64,000 nucleotides of DNA from JAHQVI01 sp963727575 (GCA_963727575.1 CAVSIA010000039.1:1-64000); one strand, 5' to 3'. Numbered from the stretch's first letter, positions 32,063 to 42,709 are shown. Notes: generated by a model not told the origin, from the sequence alone. Numbers and translations: made by a program.

Positions 32063-33340
32063 ATGACGTCTGCCGCGCCGGACCAAGTGGGCACGCCGAT
32101 GGCGGTCACCTATAGCGACGTCTTCGAAGCGACCAAGCGCATCAGCGGCCGCGTGCTGAGGACGCCGACGCTGCCGGCGCCGAAGCTCTCGCAGATCACC
32201 GGCGCGCATGTCTTCGTCAAATACGAGAATCTCCAGGTGACTGGCGCGTTCAAGGATCGCGGCGCGCTGGTCAAGCTGTTGTCGCTGACCGACATCGAGC
32301 GGGAGCGCGGCGTGATCGCCATGTCGGCGGGCAACCATGCGCAGGCCGTGGCGTTTCATGCCAAGCGCCTGCGGATTCCGGCGCTGATCGTCATGCCCGA
32401 AGCGACACCCTTCGTAAAGGTGAGCAACACCGAGGCCTTCGGCGCCGAGGTCGTGCTTGCCGGAACGACGCTTGCCGAGGCGCAGGCGACGGCCCTCGCC
32501 ATCGCGGATCAACGCGGCTTGACCTTTGTCCATCCTTACGACGATCCGCTGGTGATCGCGGGGCAGGGCACACTCGGCGCGGAATTCCTCGAAGATCAGC
32601 CGGATCTGGACTGCGTGATCCTGCCGATCGGCGGCGGCGGACTGATCTCCGGCTGCGCCGTTGCAATGAAGAAGCTCAAACCCGACATCGAGATTTTTGG
32701 GGTCGAGGCGGAGCTGTATCCTTCGATGAAGGCGGCGCTCGAGGGCAAGGAAGCCGTGTGCGGCGGCCAGACGCTTGCCGAGGGCATCGCCGTCAAGAAC
32801 GCCGGGCGACTGACCACGCCGATCGTTGCCGAGCTGGTGTCCGAGATCTTCCTCGTCAGCGAGTTGCAGATCGAGCACGCGGTTTCGGCGTTCCTGTCGC
32901 TGCAAAAGACCATGGCGGAAGGCGCCGGCGCCGTCGGGCTGGCGGCACTCTGCGCCAACCCGGACCGGTTTCGCGGACGCAAGGTCGGACTGGTGCTCTC
33001 GGGCGGCAATATCGACGTGCGCATGCTGGCGTCGATCATGGTGCGTGGGCTGGAGCGGGAGGAGAAGATCATTTCGCTGCGCCTTGTCATCGACGATCAG
33101 CCGGGGATGCTCGGCAGGGTCGCTACGTGTCTCGGCGAGGCGGGTGCGAACATCCTCGAAGTGGGACATCGCCGGATGTTTCTGAACGTGCCCGCGAAAG
33201 GCACCACGCTCGACGTGATGATCGAGACCAAGGACGCTCGGCACGGCGCCGAGATCATCGCCCGTCTCGAGCGTAGCGGCTTTAGCGTATACCGTCTCGA
33301 ATCTCGCGCGATTACGCGTGCGGATAAGCTCGCAAACTGA
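32063..33340 (+). CDS. Threonine ammonia-lyase with C-terminal ACT domain
   Basis: 425 aa. PLP-dependent fold type II: the Schiff-base lysine is in QVTGAFKDRGAL, the phosphate-binding loop in PIGGGGLISG, and SAGNHAQAVAF holds the conserved Asn. The last ~80 residues (EKIISLRLVIDDQPGMLGRVATCLGEAGANILEVGHRRMF) form one ACT domain, placing it with the short allosteric threonine dehydratases. Deaminates threonine to 2-oxobutanoate. A possible earlier start is used here; MAVTYSDVF, 12 residues in, is an alternative. Confidence 0.92.
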   Translation: MTSAAPDQVGTPMAVTYSDVFEATKRISGRVLRTPTLPAPKLSQITGAHVFVKYENLQVTGAFKDRGALVKLLSLTDIERERGVIAMSAGNHAQAVAFHAKRLRIPALIVMPEATPFVKVSNTEAFGAEVVLAGTTLAEAQATALAIADQRGLTFVHPYDDPLVIAGQGTLGAEFLEDQPDLDCVILPIGGGGLISGCAVAMKKLKPDIEIFGVEAELYPSMKAALEGKEAVCGGQTLAEGIAVKNAGRLTTPIVAELVSEIFLVSELQIEHAVSAFLSLQKTMAEGAGAVGLAALCANPDRFRGRKVGLVLSGGNIDVRMLASIMVRGLEREEKIISLRLVIDDQPGMLGRVATCLGEAGANILEVGHRRMFLNVPAKGTTLDVMIETKDARHGAEIIARLERSGFSVYRLESRAITRADKLAN

Positions 33341-33604
33341 CGGATAATGGAAAGTTCATTTAGATTGTGATCAAAAGCTATACATTCAGCAGAGCAAGTT
33401 CGCCTACTTGCAGGTCTATGAAGTTTTTCCTATCTGTTGGATAAGTATTAATACGCAAACCCCGAGCGTTCCGGTCCGGCAAACTTTTCCTGCGCATGTG
33501 TGTTTCTCTTGATTTAGGTGGCATGTGTCACTTAAGCTATGTGCCTGGGAGAGTGAGGTGCGATTGCGCAATGGGTATCGACAGGTGACGAGTGAGGCCC
33601 TCAG

Positions 33605-34384
33605 GTGACTGAGCAGAGTCGACGTTTCCCAGAATTCTATGTGACGGCTCCGCAACCCTGTCCCTATCTGTCGGGACGTTTGGAACGGAAAATCTTCACC
33701 CATTTGACGCCGGACAAGTCTCCGGCGATGATTGACAACCTGCTCAAGGGCGGGTTCCGGCGCAGCCAAAATATCGCCTATATGCCGTATTGCGACGGCT
33801 GCCAGGCCTGCGTTTCGGTGCGGATCGTCGTCGACGAATTCGAGATGAGCCGGTCGCTCAAGCGTATCCTCAAGCGCAACACCGACCTTCAGACCCGCCG
33901 CGTCGACGCCATCGCCACCTCCGAGCAATATTCGCTGTTCCGCGACTATATCGGCGAACGCCATTCCGATGGCGGGATGGCCGACATGTCGGTGTTCGAC
34001 TATTCGATGATGGTCGAGGACAGCGCGATCGAGACCTTCATCACCGAATATCGCCGCAAGCCCGGCTCGCGCCTGCTCAGCAGCGCGGTGACCGGCGACC
34101 TGCCTCTGGCGGGCGCGGCCCTTTGCGACCGGCTCAGCGACGGCCTTTCCCTGGTTTACAGCTTCTACGATCCCGACCTGCATGACCGCAGCCTCGGCAG
34201 CTATATGATCCTGGAGCATATCGAATACGCCCGGAGCCTGAAGCTCCCTTATGTCTATCTCGGCTACTGGATCCAGGGCTCCCGTAAGATGACCTATAAG
34301 TCGCGCTTCATGCCGCAGGAAAGGCTGACCCGGCACGGCTGGGTCCGCGTCGCGACGGACTCCGTCGGCGCCAAACCCGCCTGA
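33605..34384 (+). CDS. bpt: Bacterial arginyl/leucyl-tRNA-protein transferase
   Basis: 259 aa from a GTG at 33605. The ATE-type N-domain cysteine motif CPYLSGRLERKIFTHL and MPYCDGCQACVSVRI (CxxC) is followed by the C-domain FRDYIGERHSDGGMADMS, YSFYDPDLHDRSLGSYMILEHIEYARSLKLPYVYLGYWIQGSRKMTYKSRF. Conjugates Leu (or Arg) to acidic N-termini, marking proteins for ClpS/ClpAP degradation. Preceded by about 260 bases without a gene. Confidence 0.95.
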   Translation: MTEQSRRFPEFYVTAPQPCPYLSGRLERKIFTHLTPDKSPAMIDNLLKGGFRRSQNIAYMPYCDGCQACVSVRIVVDEFEMSRSLKRILKRNTDLQTRRVDAIATSEQYSLFRDYIGERHSDGGMADMSVFDYSMMVEDSAIETFITEYRRKPGSRLLSSAVTGDLPLAGAALCDRLSDGLSLVYSFYDPDLHDRSLGSYMILEHIEYARSLKLPYVYLGYWIQGSRKMTYKSRFMPQERLTRHGWVRVATDSVGAKPA

Positions 34385-34476
34385 CAGCCCACCGGGTGAC
34401 ACATCTTTCTTGTGCGAGCGGCTTTCCCTCCCTGGCGGCAGCATCGGTCAACACATCGCGTTGCACTCAAATCTTC

Positions 34477-35733
34477 CTATCTCGCGAAACCCACATGCGG
34501 TTCGATCGCGTCCGGGACCCGGCGTAACCTGCGACGCGGGATGGGGGGCTCGCTACCATCCTCCAAGGTTGCGTCGAGGGCATCGCGCAGCCGTTCGGGC
34601 GGCAGATGGAAGCCCTGCCGGTAATCGCCCGGCGAACCGATCACGGCCCGGTAGTTCAGACCCATGCGCCGGGCGAGCCAGAGATAGGTGCTCTTGATGC
34701 AGTTTTCCGGGAACAACTCGATGAGTGTCGCACCCGGCCGCGCGAAAATCAGATTGGTCAGCCCCGCACCGTGGACGGCGACGATGACGTCCGCATTCCC
34801 GAACCTCTGGACCTGCTCGGCGTGGTTCTCCGAATGCGCCTCGAAGCGGGCAAAACCTCGCTCGGCGGCAATCGACTCCAACTCGGCTTCGTTCGAAAGA
34901 CGCCGCTGCTTTGCCTTGCCCCTGCTGAAGAACATCAGATCACCGCCGGTCGGCCGCGCGAGGCCGTAATGCCGGTGCAGCAGGTTCGCGACCGTGTCCG
35001 CCCCGCTGCGCGCGACCGGCAGCCATTCAGAGTTGCGGCACCCATTGTGAAGCCAGAGATAGGCGTCGATTTCGGCTCGTTCGTCGGCACCCACGGGCTC
35101 GAACCGGACGTGGGGATAGGCGGCGGCGACCGCCTTGCAAACCTGATGCTGGAAGGCCGGCCCGCCCGCCGGCACCAGGACGGTCAGCGGCCGCTTCGTG
35201 TGCACATCCTGCCGGAGGTATTCGAGCAGCGGCAGCAGGCTGGCGAAGAAATGAAAATAATGTCTGGTGCCGTCGAGCCAGGTGACGAGACCGTTGCTCA
35301 GCCGGCGGCACTCCAGGCGGCGCGGCCGGGCGCGGTTCCAGTTCGGCGTCTCGGCGCCCGATTGACTGAGCAACGCCCCGCTGGCCGTATCGACGACGGC
35401 GCCGACGTGCCCGAGCACGGCGCAATTCCGGATGACGGCGATCTCGTGGCGGAAGATCGGCGGATAGGCCGGGCCGCGGCCCGGATCGATCCGGTCGTTC
35501 TCGGCGGCGCGCTTGACGAGCTTCATGCCCTCGGCATCGAAGGCGCCGGACTCCACCGAAATGGAGTTATCCATGATCTGCACCGCGATCGATGTCGCGG
35601 CCACGCTGCGCCTCGGAAAGGAGAGCCGCCGCGCCAGCGGCCCGTGCCGGAGAACGCCGCGCCACAGGGCCCAACGGGCCCATCTGATATTGAGGCGCCT
35701 ACGGATAAACGATTTCTGTGCTGGCCAAGCCAT
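34477..35733 (-). CDS. Glycosyltransferase family 61 (DUF563) protein
   Basis: 418 aa from the ATG at 35733; a TTG at 35748 is a weaker choice. DUF563 motifs are WLDGTRHYFHFFASLLPLLEYL, RLSNEAELESIAAERGF, and above all DVIVAVHGAGLTNLIFARPGATLIELFPENC (the HGAG...ELFP nucleotide-sugar signature). Likely adds a sugar to an exported polysaccharide or LPS. No signal peptide. Convergent with bpt. Confidence 0.86.
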   Translation of the reverse strand: MAWPAQKSFIRRRLNIRWARWALWRGVLRHGPLARRLSFPRRSVAATSIAVQIMDNSISVESGAFDAEGMKLVKRAAENDRIDPGRGPAYPPIFRHEIAVIRNCAVLGHVGAVVDTASGALLSQSGAETPNWNRARPRRLECRRLSNGLVTWLDGTRHYFHFFASLLPLLEYLRQDVHTKRPLTVLVPAGGPAFQHQVCKAVAAAYPHVRFEPVGADERAEIDAYLWLHNGCRNSEWLPVARSGADTVANLLHRHYGLARPTGGDLMFFSRGKAKQRRLSNEAELESIAAERGFARFEAHSENHAEQVQRFGNADVIVAVHGAGLTNLIFARPGATLIELFPENCIKSTYLWLARRMGLNYRAVIGSPGDYRQGFHLPPERLRDALDATLEDGSEPPIPRRRLRRVPDAIEPHVGFAR

Positions 35734-36169
35734 GTCCTCTATCCGCAAGCGGTTCCAACAGGAAACGAATAGAGGCCATCCTTAAATACACGTCAAGATT
35801 GCAATTCACTTATTACGCAATTTATCGGACATATGCGCGGCCATTAACCACGGTTTTCAGGCCGCTATCGGGCTGCCCGGATTGAGCAGGCGTTAAACGG
35901 TGAAGAAAAACAAACACACCCGCTCGCATTTTCCCCGCATGCTTAAATCCGAATTTACCTTTCTTGTCTTCAATAGGGCTCATGGTCAGGCGAAACGCAG
36001 TCTTCAGCGTTACGCTTTGGTACGAAGATCAACGATGCGTTCGCGTTCATTGCTAAAACTCTCGCAATATTGAGGCCTTTTCCTTGAAGGCCGTGCGGGC
36101 AGGCGGTGTAATCGCAAGCGTCGATGGTTTCGCGAGTTCGCAACCTATGTTGCAAAACAGGTCAAGAGT
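35734..36169. other. Divergent intergenic region between GT61 and sensor kinase genes
   Basis: About 435 bases. It contains the hairpin GGCCTTTTCCTTGAAGGCC near 36075 and CATTAACCACGG near 35842, which resembles a CtrA half site (weak). No gene supported. Confidence 0.45.
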
Positions 36170-37720
36170 ATGAGTGCTCCCATCGCCGCGCCGGTGCGTT
36201 TTTCTCGAGTTAAGGCGGTCGCCCCACCGACAACGTCGCTTCGTGTCAGGCAGGCCCGCGAGAAGCTGATGAACCAGGCCGGGATGCGGCCGGAGTTCAA
36301 CTACGAGCTTCTTGCGATCTTCGTCCGCTCAGAGCTGACGGCGTCGCTCGCCATTCCGGTCCTGGCGGTGGTCGTGGCGGTCGGGCTGCTGCCCTGGGCG
36401 CCGGTCGAGGCGCTGCTGTTCTGGCTGGCGACGGTCTTCATCTCCAAGGGCATTCTCATCTTTCTGTGCCGGCGCTTTCAGATGCTGCCGCGCAAACAGG
36501 CGGACTGCGATCTGTGGCGGCGCTATCTCTCGGCGGCCGAATTCCTCTACGGCACGACATGGGCATCGGTGGTGTTCGTCGATTTCGCCAAGCAGGATCA
36601 GCACTCGGCCTTTTTCTTCCTGTTCGCCACGATCATGGTCGTCGTCGCCATGCGCACGATGTTCGCATCGACCGTGCTGCGCATCCTCTATGCCGGCACG
36701 ATCCCGATGACCACGGCGCTCGTGCTGCGCTTCATGGTCGCCGAGCACCCGTTCTACTGGACGCTGGCGGCGGTCGCGATCGGCATCCATGTCTATCTGA
36801 TCTTCCTCGCCAACGGCCTGCAGGGCACGGTCCTGGCCATGCTGGAATACCGCGCCGAGAAGGACGCGCTGGTCGGCGAGTTGGAACAGGCCAAGGCGGT
36901 TTCCGACGAGGCGCGGCACCGGGCCGAGGCAGCCAACCTGGCCAAGTCCAAATTCCTCGCCAATATGAGCCACGAGCTGCGCACGCCGCTGAACGCCATT
37001 CTCGGCTTCTCCGACATGATGCGCTCGGAAATGCTCGGGCCGCTGGAGAACCCGACCTACAAGTCCTATTCGGACGACATCCACAATAGCGGCGAGCACC
37101 TGCTCAACCTGATCAACCAGATCCTCGACCTGTCGCGCATCGAGGCGGGGCGTTACGAGCTCAGCGAAGAGCCGGTGGTGCTGGCCGACGTCATGGACGA
37201 TTGCCGCCGCCTGCTCAACCTGCGGGCGGAAAGCAAGGGGTTGAAGGTTGTCGAGGATTTCTCCGAGGACATGCCGCGGCTGTGGGCCGACAAGCGGGCG
37301 ATCCGCCAGATCTGCCTCAACCTGCTGTCGAATGCGATCAAGTTCACCCCGCCAAGCGGCACGATCACGCTGACGGTCGGCACGTCGCGGCGCGGCGAGC
37401 AATATATGAGCGTCAAGGATAGCGGGCCCGGCATTCCGACGGCGGAAATTCCGCGGGTGATGAGCCCGTTCGGGCAGGGCTCGCTGGCCACCGCCACCAA
37501 TGAGGGCGGCAGCGGTCTGGGCCTGCCGATCGTCAAGGGACTTGTCGACCTGCATCGGGGCAAGTTCGACCTGAAGACCCGGCTGCGGCAGGGCACCGAA
37601 GTGAAGATCAGTTTCCCGGCGAACCGGATCATGCAACCGACGCCAGCCTTGGCCGCGAGCGAAATGAAGCCGCTGACGGCCCCTTCCGAGCCGGTCGTAC
37701 TGCGTGCAAGCAACGGCTAA
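36170..37720 (+). CDS. Membrane-bound sensor histidine kinase
   Basis: 516 aa. The N-terminal ~210 residues hold about six hydrophobic segments (SLAIPVLAVVVAVGLLPWAPV, VEALLFWLATVFISKGILIF, FFFLFATIMVVVAM and others). A short coiled coil (EKDALVGELEQAKAVSDEARHRAEAANLA) leads to HisKA FLANMSHELRTPLNAILGFSDMM with the phosphoacceptor His. HATPase boxes are N (ICLNLLSNAIKFT), G1 (SVKDSGPGIP) and G2 (GGSGLGLPIVKGL). Kinase core resembles the DivJ/PleC/PdhS group, but there is no PAS domain and no regulator gene adjacent. Signal unknown. Confidence 0.9.
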   Translation: MSAPIAAPVRFSRVKAVAPPTTSLRVRQAREKLMNQAGMRPEFNYELLAIFVRSELTASLAIPVLAVVVAVGLLPWAPVEALLFWLATVFISKGILIFLCRRFQMLPRKQADCDLWRRYLSAAEFLYGTTWASVVFVDFAKQDQHSAFFFLFATIMVVVAMRTMFASTVLRILYAGTIPMTTALVLRFMVAEHPFYWTLAAVAIGIHVYLIFLANGLQGTVLAMLEYRAEKDALVGELEQAKAVSDEARHRAEAANLAKSKFLANMSHELRTPLNAILGFSDMMRSEMLGPLENPTYKSYSDDIHNSGEHLLNLINQILDLSRIEAGRYELSEEPVVLADVMDDCRRLLNLRAESKGLKVVEDFSEDMPRLWADKRAIRQICLNLLSNAIKFTPPSGTITLTVGTSRRGEQYMSVKDSGPGIPTAEIPRVMSPFGQGSLATATNEGGSGLGLPIVKGLVDLHRGKFDLKTRLRQGTEVKISFPANRIMQPTPALAASEMKPLTAPSEPVVLRASNG

Positions 37721-37823
37721 GCGCACCCGGTTGGTCCGCCGTCCTGCTTGGCCGCAGGCGGCGGACATTCGTGTTTACGTGGCGCGTCGCGATTGGCGAG
37801 CTATCGTCGGACCGAAGGGCGAG

Positions 37824-37907
37824 TAGGCCCCGGCTCAAGGCCAGGACGACGAGACATATCCCAATGTTTCCGAACACGGCGTCGCCCCGGCCTTGAGCCG
37901 GGGCCTA
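37824..37907. repeat. Inverted repeat of REP type
   Basis: TAGGCCCCGGCTCAAGGCC at 37824-37842 and its exact complement at 37889-37907, separated by 46 bases. A shorter relative is at 47637-47660. Lies in the ~280-base space between the convergent kinase and DUF4139 genes, where it may also act as a terminator. Confidence 0.75.
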
Positions 37908-38002
37908 TTATCATTTCCGCAATTTTAGACGTGGCGGAAAGACATGTGGGCACTTCTGAGCGGCCCTTCCGTGGACGGCCGCCCCTGTGCCGGACGCAAC
38001 CC

Positions 38003-40037
38003 TTACAGCGTCAAGCTCTTGGCGATCTGCGCGGCCTCTTTCTGCTTGGCGTCGATCTGGGCATCCAACTCCTCCTGCTCCTTGCGGATGGCGGTGAGGC
38101 GGTCTTCCTGGTTGCGCAGCGTGTCGAGATAGCGCCGGCCGAGATCGGAGCTCTGGCCCGCCGCTTCCAGGTTCTTGCGGATGCGCTCCTGGTCGTCGGA
38201 GATGCCGGCGACCTCGTTTTCCAGCTTCGAGCGCTGCTGCGCCGCCTTGTTGATCGCCGTCACCACCGCGCCAAGCTCCGAGATCGCCTTCTTCAGTGCC
38301 GGGCCGGCATTCTCCAGGCCCTGCAGCGTCGCATAGATCCGGCCGGCATCCATCGTCGTCAGATGGATGGTCTGGCGGTCGGTGCGCTCCAGCGTCAGCG
38401 ATGCCTTGGTGGTCTGGCCCTTGGGCGCATCGACCCGGTATCGCAGCCGCGAGGTGGTCGTCTCGATCCTGGCCGTGTCGCCGGCGGGCTGCCAGCCGTC
38501 GCCGCGCGGTTCCTCGATCACGATCTCCCGGTCTTCCTCGGCCGGCGGGGTGATTTCATAGTCGATGGTGTGCACCGATTTGGTCGTCAGCGTGAGCTGC
38601 CCGCCCACCGCCTTGCCGAGGCGGGTCTGGCGGATGCCCTTGTCGGCGCGGCGGATGTCGGTCTTGGCGTCGAGCGCGAAGATGACGAATTTCGAAGCCG
38701 ACTTGCCGGTCAGCGGCAGTTGCGCATCGCCGACGAAATCGGTGCGGTCGCCGGTGCTGTCGAAGGCGGTGATGATGCCCGCCGGCAGGGCGGTCTCGGT
38801 ATCGTTCTTGAGCTGCACCGAGGCGAGCGGATGCACCGCGTTGGTATCCGGCTGGTAAAGCCAGGTCCGGGCGGCGGTGATCTCGCGGTCGACGAACGGC
38901 ACCATCATGGTCGAGCCGTTGGACAGCGTCACCTTCTCCGGGAAGCGATAGGAGATCTGGGTCGCCGCCTCCTCGGCTTCGGCCGCCTGGGCGACGCCGC
39001 CGATCTGCTGAGGCACCGCGTCAGCAGCTTCCTCAAGGGCCATGCCGGACCCATAGGCGCCCGGTTTGGCCGCAAACGCGCGATCGCGGGACTTGGCCAT
39101 CAGCGCCATGCGCGGGGGTGGTGCGCTCGGCGCCGGGGCCGGCTCCTCGGCTTCGTCCTTGCGCGGCACGATGCGCTGCGCGGCGGTGACCGGGATCTCC
39201 GGCCGGTCGATATAGAAGGCGGTGTACAGCTGCTGCTTCAGCGCGACCGGATTGCCGGAGATCAGCGCCAGATCGACGTCGGTCCAATCGCTGCCGGTCA
39301 GGTTTTCGACCACCGCCCAGCCCTGCAGCCGCGCCTTGTCCGCTTCGGTCTTGGGCAGCACCAGACGGTATGCGGTCTTCCACACCGGCGCGGCCACCAC
39401 ATAGCTGAACCCGACCTGCCGTGCCGACTTGCCGAGCAGGTGGATCGACAGCTTGCGCCGCTCCTTGGCGCGGTTCTCGGCGATGCCGGCCAGCGCCTTG
39501 TCGATCTGCGCCTGCGTGTCGGGATCGACGAAGCGGACATTGGACAGCTCCTCCAGCACCGCCTGCACGAGACCGTTCTCGGTCATCAGCGTCAGCCGGT
39601 GCCGCGTGGTCTGGCCGCCGCCATTGGGGAGCTGCACGGCCTCCTCGTTGACGCGGAGCAGCCGCCCTTGCGCGCTGACGCTGCCGTCGATGATGACTTC
39701 AGAGCCGACCAGCGATGTGAGCAGGTTCGGCAGCGAGTTCGAGCGCTTCCGGCCCGAACGGCAGATCGCGGAACAGCTCGGCGAGCGGCGCCTTGCCGGG
39801 CAGGCTGACCGCGCCGATTGCGCTTTGCGCGTCGAAGATGGTCAGGCTCTTGAGCATATCGTCGACCTGGTCGAGGCGGACGCTGAGGTCGAGCGTGATG
39901 CCGGGCGCGACTTCGCCGGAATGGGTGAATTGCGCGAGGCCGGCCGTCGACAGCACGACGCGCTTTAAGGGCAGCTCATCAGCCATTGCGGTGGACGACA
40001 GGCTGGCGGTGATTGCTGCGACTATGATTTTTTTCAT
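38003..40037 (-). pseudogene. DUF4139 secreted protein, single frameshift
   Basis: Start ATG at 40037 with a signal peptide (MKKIIVAAITASLSSTAMA-DE). The N-terminal part runs to about 39745 (GAVSLPGKAPLAELFRDLPFGPEAL). The frame then shifts by one extra base and continues SNSLPNLLTSLVGSEVIIDGS and on through the long C-terminal part. That part has RRKLSIHLLGKSARQVGFSYVVAAPVWKTAYRLVL, and a coiled coil near the end (EQERLTAIRKEQ-like NQEDRLTAIRKEQEELDAQIDAKQKEAAQIAKSL). 2,035 nt less one base is 678 codons. Family function unknown, envelope-located. Possibly a sequencing indel. Confidence 0.8.
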
Positions 40038-40218
40038 ATGCCCCTTCCATCTGTGTAGCGTCCTCGTGCGTCGGCGGCAGGAGGCACCGTCGGACGCGTC
40101 GCCCTGGCCCCGGCCTTGCAGGCTTTTGCGGGATTGTTCCGCGGGCGCCATGAATTGCCGATGAATGTGGCTATCAATAAGGCCGGGCGTGGACGCACGC
40201 TATCGCAAACGGAGTTTA

Positions 40219-40611
40219 ATGAAAGGCGGGAAAGTCCCGATGCTCAATGCTCTCACTCTGATCCTTTGCTGTCAGCTCGCCGGCGAGCTGCTCGTCACCG
40301 CGTCGGGCCTGCCGGTCCCCGGCCCGGTCTGCGGCATGGCGCTGATGTTCGCCGGGCTCATCGTTCGCGGGGGAATTCCGGACGATCTGGGCGTTGTCGC
40401 CGACACGCTGCTCGGCAACCTGTCGCTGCTGTTCGTGCCCGCCGGCGTCGGCGTCATGCTGCATCTGCGGCTGATCGAGGCCGAAATCCTGCCGATCTCC
40501 GTCGCGCTGATCGTCTCGACGCTCATCACCGTCGCCATCACATCGCTGCTGATGCAATGGTTCAACCGCCGGGCGGGCAATACCGGCTCGGGCGAGGAGC
40601 GCGGCTTATGA
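40219..40611 (+). CDS. cidA: CidA/LrgA family membrane protein
   Basis: 130 aa from the ATG at 40219; MLNALT at 40240 is an alternative. Four hydrophobic segments and the family block LPVPGPVCGMALMFAGLIV, followed by LLGNLSLLFVPAGVGVMLH. Holin-like partner of LrgB, which overlaps its stop at 40608-40611. CidA/LrgA proteins influence murein hydrolase export and metabolite transport. Confidence 0.88.
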   Translation: MKGGKVPMLNALTLILCCQLAGELLVTASGLPVPGPVCGMALMFAGLIVRGGIPDDLGVVADTLLGNLSLLFVPAGVGVMLHLRLIEAEILPISVALIVSTLITVAITSLLMQWFNRRAGNTGSGEERGL

Positions 40612-41328
40612 CCGCCAATCTTCATGAGATCTGGGTCTATCTTGCCGCCAGTCCGCTGCTGCACCTGACGCTGACGCTAATCGCCTATCAGGCTGGGAGC
40701 TGGGTCTATCGGCGCGGCCGGCTGAACCCGCTGCTCAATCCGGTGCTGCTGGCCGTCTGCCTGCTGGTCGCGGCGCTGACGCTGACCGGCACGAGCTATC
40801 AGACCTATTTCCAGGGCGCGCAGTTCGTGCACTTCCTGCTCGGCCCGGCGACCGTGGCGCTGGCGATCCCGCTCTACCGGCAATGGGAGCGGGTCAAACG
40901 CTCGGCGCTGGCGATCCTGACCAGCATTCTCGCCGGCTCGCTGACGGCGTCGATCTCGGCATTCCTGCTGGTGCGGCTGCTCGGCGGCGGTTGGCAGACG
41001 GCGGTGTCGATCGCGCCGAAATCGGTGACGGCTCCGGTGGCGATGGGCATTTCCCAGCAGCTCGGCGGGCTGCCATCGCTGACGGCGGTGCTGGTGATCC
41101 TGACCGGTATTCTCGGGGCGATGCTCGGCCCGCCGATGCTCGACCTGCTTGCGCATTCGCGACTGGAGCGCGCGCGGCCTGGCCATAGGCACGGCGAGCC
41201 ACGGCATCGGCACGGCCCGCGCGTTACAGGTCAACGATGTGGCCGGGGCATTCTCAGGGCTGGCGATGGGGCTGAACGCGCTGGCGACGGCGGTGCTGCT
41301 GCCGCTGTTGTGGCGGTTGTTCTTCTGA
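40608..41328 (+). pseudogene. LrgB family membrane protein, single frameshift
   Basis: ATG at 40608 overlaps the cidA stop. It is recognisable by NPLLNPVLLAV, FLLGPATVALAIPLYRQW, PKSVTAPVAMGISQQLGGLPSLTAVLVILTGILGAMLGPPMLDLL. Near 41152 one extra base shifts the frame; the true end IRDWSARGLAIGTASHGIGTARALQ and FSGLAMGLNALATAVLLPLLW is in the next frame and stops at 41328. 721 nt less one base is exactly 240 codons (239 aa), a normal LrgB length. Confidence 0.85.
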
Positions 41329-41413
41329 ACGGCGGGACAGTCAGGGTCATTTTGCGTTCATTCTCGGGATGATAGCCGGAATGGGACATCAGCGCGCGAG
41401 ACGGAGAGGTGTG

Positions 41414-42709
41414 ATGGGCGAGTTGGCAAACCGGGACATCGACCGCAGGACGGTGCTGCGCGGCATTGGCGCGGCGGGCTTGATGCAAGCCGCCGGTCTG
41501 TCGCCGGGGCAGGCGGCGCCGAAGCGGCACTTCCGCAACGCGCTCTCGGTCAGCCCGTTCACCGACATGCTGTTCGCCGGCGGCATGACCTACACCGACG
41601 GCAAGCTGACCGCGCACAACACAGCCGAGCTGCAACGCCTCTACATGGCGCACGGCGCAACCGAGATCTTCGCCCGCATCGGCACGCTGCGGACGTTCAA
41701 GCCGGGCGACGGCGACCACAGCGTCGAGCGCGGGCTGGAGAGGGCAAAGCTCGCCAAGTCGTTGGACCTGCCGTTCAATCCCGAGCTGGGCCTGTTCGCC
41801 AGCTATGGCGATGTGCTGTCCCAGCCAGGCCCCGATTTCAGCGGCTATTCCTCGATCAAGCTGCCGCGCCCCTGGGCCGCGCTGTCGATAAAAGAAATGG
41901 CGGCGGCGATGCGCGAATACGGTGCGCTGATCGCCGCCGAGATCGTGGCGACCGGTGCGAAGGTGAATGTCTGGGACATCGGCAACGAGGTCGAGTTCGG
42001 CAGCGCGGGTGTCGCCATCAACTCGCATAAGCCGGATTACCGCGCGCCCGACGGCGTCAATCCGGCGATCGGCAAGGTCGGGCTCATTCAGATGATGCAG
42101 ATGAGCGAACGCGACCGGATCGCGTGGCTGCGGAAGACTCTCTGGCCCCATCTCGGCCGGCTGTTCGCCGCCGTTGCCGACGGCGTGCGCTCAGTCGACA
42201 AATCCGCCCGCTTCAGCACGCATATCAGCGGTGTCGGCATGAAGTCGCCGCGCCTTGCCGTGGCGTTTTTCGAGGCGATGGGCGAGGCCGGTTATGAGCC
42301 CGACCAACTCGGCGGCTCCTATTACCCGAGCAGCGATCCCGACAAGCCGGACGTGCCGGACCGGGTGGCGCGGCTCAAGGAGACCGTCTCGGCCTTAAAT
42401 GAAAGGCTGCGGCGCAAGGTGTTCCTCGCCGAGTTCGGCTATCCGGGATCGAAGCAGCTCCAATATGGCGGCGGCAAATGGCTCAACGCGGTAAAAGGCT
42501 ATCCGCTGAAGCCGGAAGGGCAGGCGCGCTTCATCCGAGACTTTGCTGAATGGGGCGCCGGGTCCGGTCATCTGAGCGGTATGCGTCCCTGGGCGCCGGG
42601 CCTCATTCTGCCGGTGTGGAACGCAATGGCGCTGTTCGAGCTGCGCGGCAGGCGCGCCATTGCCCGGCCCGGTCTCGATGCCATCGCCGAAGGCGCCGCC
42701 CGCGTCTGA
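41414..42709 (+). CDS. Tat-exported glycosyl hydrolase-like protein (clan A barrel)
   Basis: 431 aa from the ATG at 41414 (GGAGAGG upstream). Twin-arginine leader IDRRTVLRGIGAAGLMQAAGL. The body reads as a beta/alpha barrel with two candidate catalytic glutamates, VWDIGNEVEFGS and KVFLAEFGYPGS, spaced as in clan GH-A; overall similar to GH53 endo-galactanases. An extra carbohydrate-facing motif is GGSYYPSSDPDKPDV. The substrate cannot be stated. Placed between lrgB and the pqq operon. Confidence 0.72.
   Translation: MGELANRDIDRRTVLRGIGAAGLMQAAGLSPGQAAPKRHFRNALSVSPFTDMLFAGGMTYTDGKLTAHNTAELQRLYMAHGATEIFARIGTLRTFKPGDGDHSVERGLERAKLAKSLDLPFNPELGLFASYGDVLSQPGPDFSGYSSIKLPRPWAALSIKEMAAAMREYGALIAAEIVATGAKVNVWDIGNEVEFGSAGVAINSHKPDYRAPDGVNPAIGKVGLIQMMQMSERDRIAWLRKTLWPHLGRLFAAVADGVRSVDKSARFSTHISGVGMKSPRLAVAFFEAMGEAGYEPDQLGGSYYPSSDPDKPDVPDRVARLKETVSALNERLRRKVFLAEFGYPGSKQLQYGGGKWLNAVKGYPLKPEGQARFIRDFAEWGAGSGHLSGMRPWAPGLILPVWNAMALFELRGRRAIARPGLDAIAEGAARV

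Noticed and set aside
35970..36155. 61-codon minus-strand ORF in the GT61/kinase gap
   Set aside because: No ribosome site, no recognisable motif, and it lies in a likely promoter region.
37748..39808. 686-codon plus-strand open frame opposite the DUF4139 gene
   Set aside because: Arg/His/Gly-rich composition typical of antisense GC-rich DNA, while the minus strand encodes a recognisable family.
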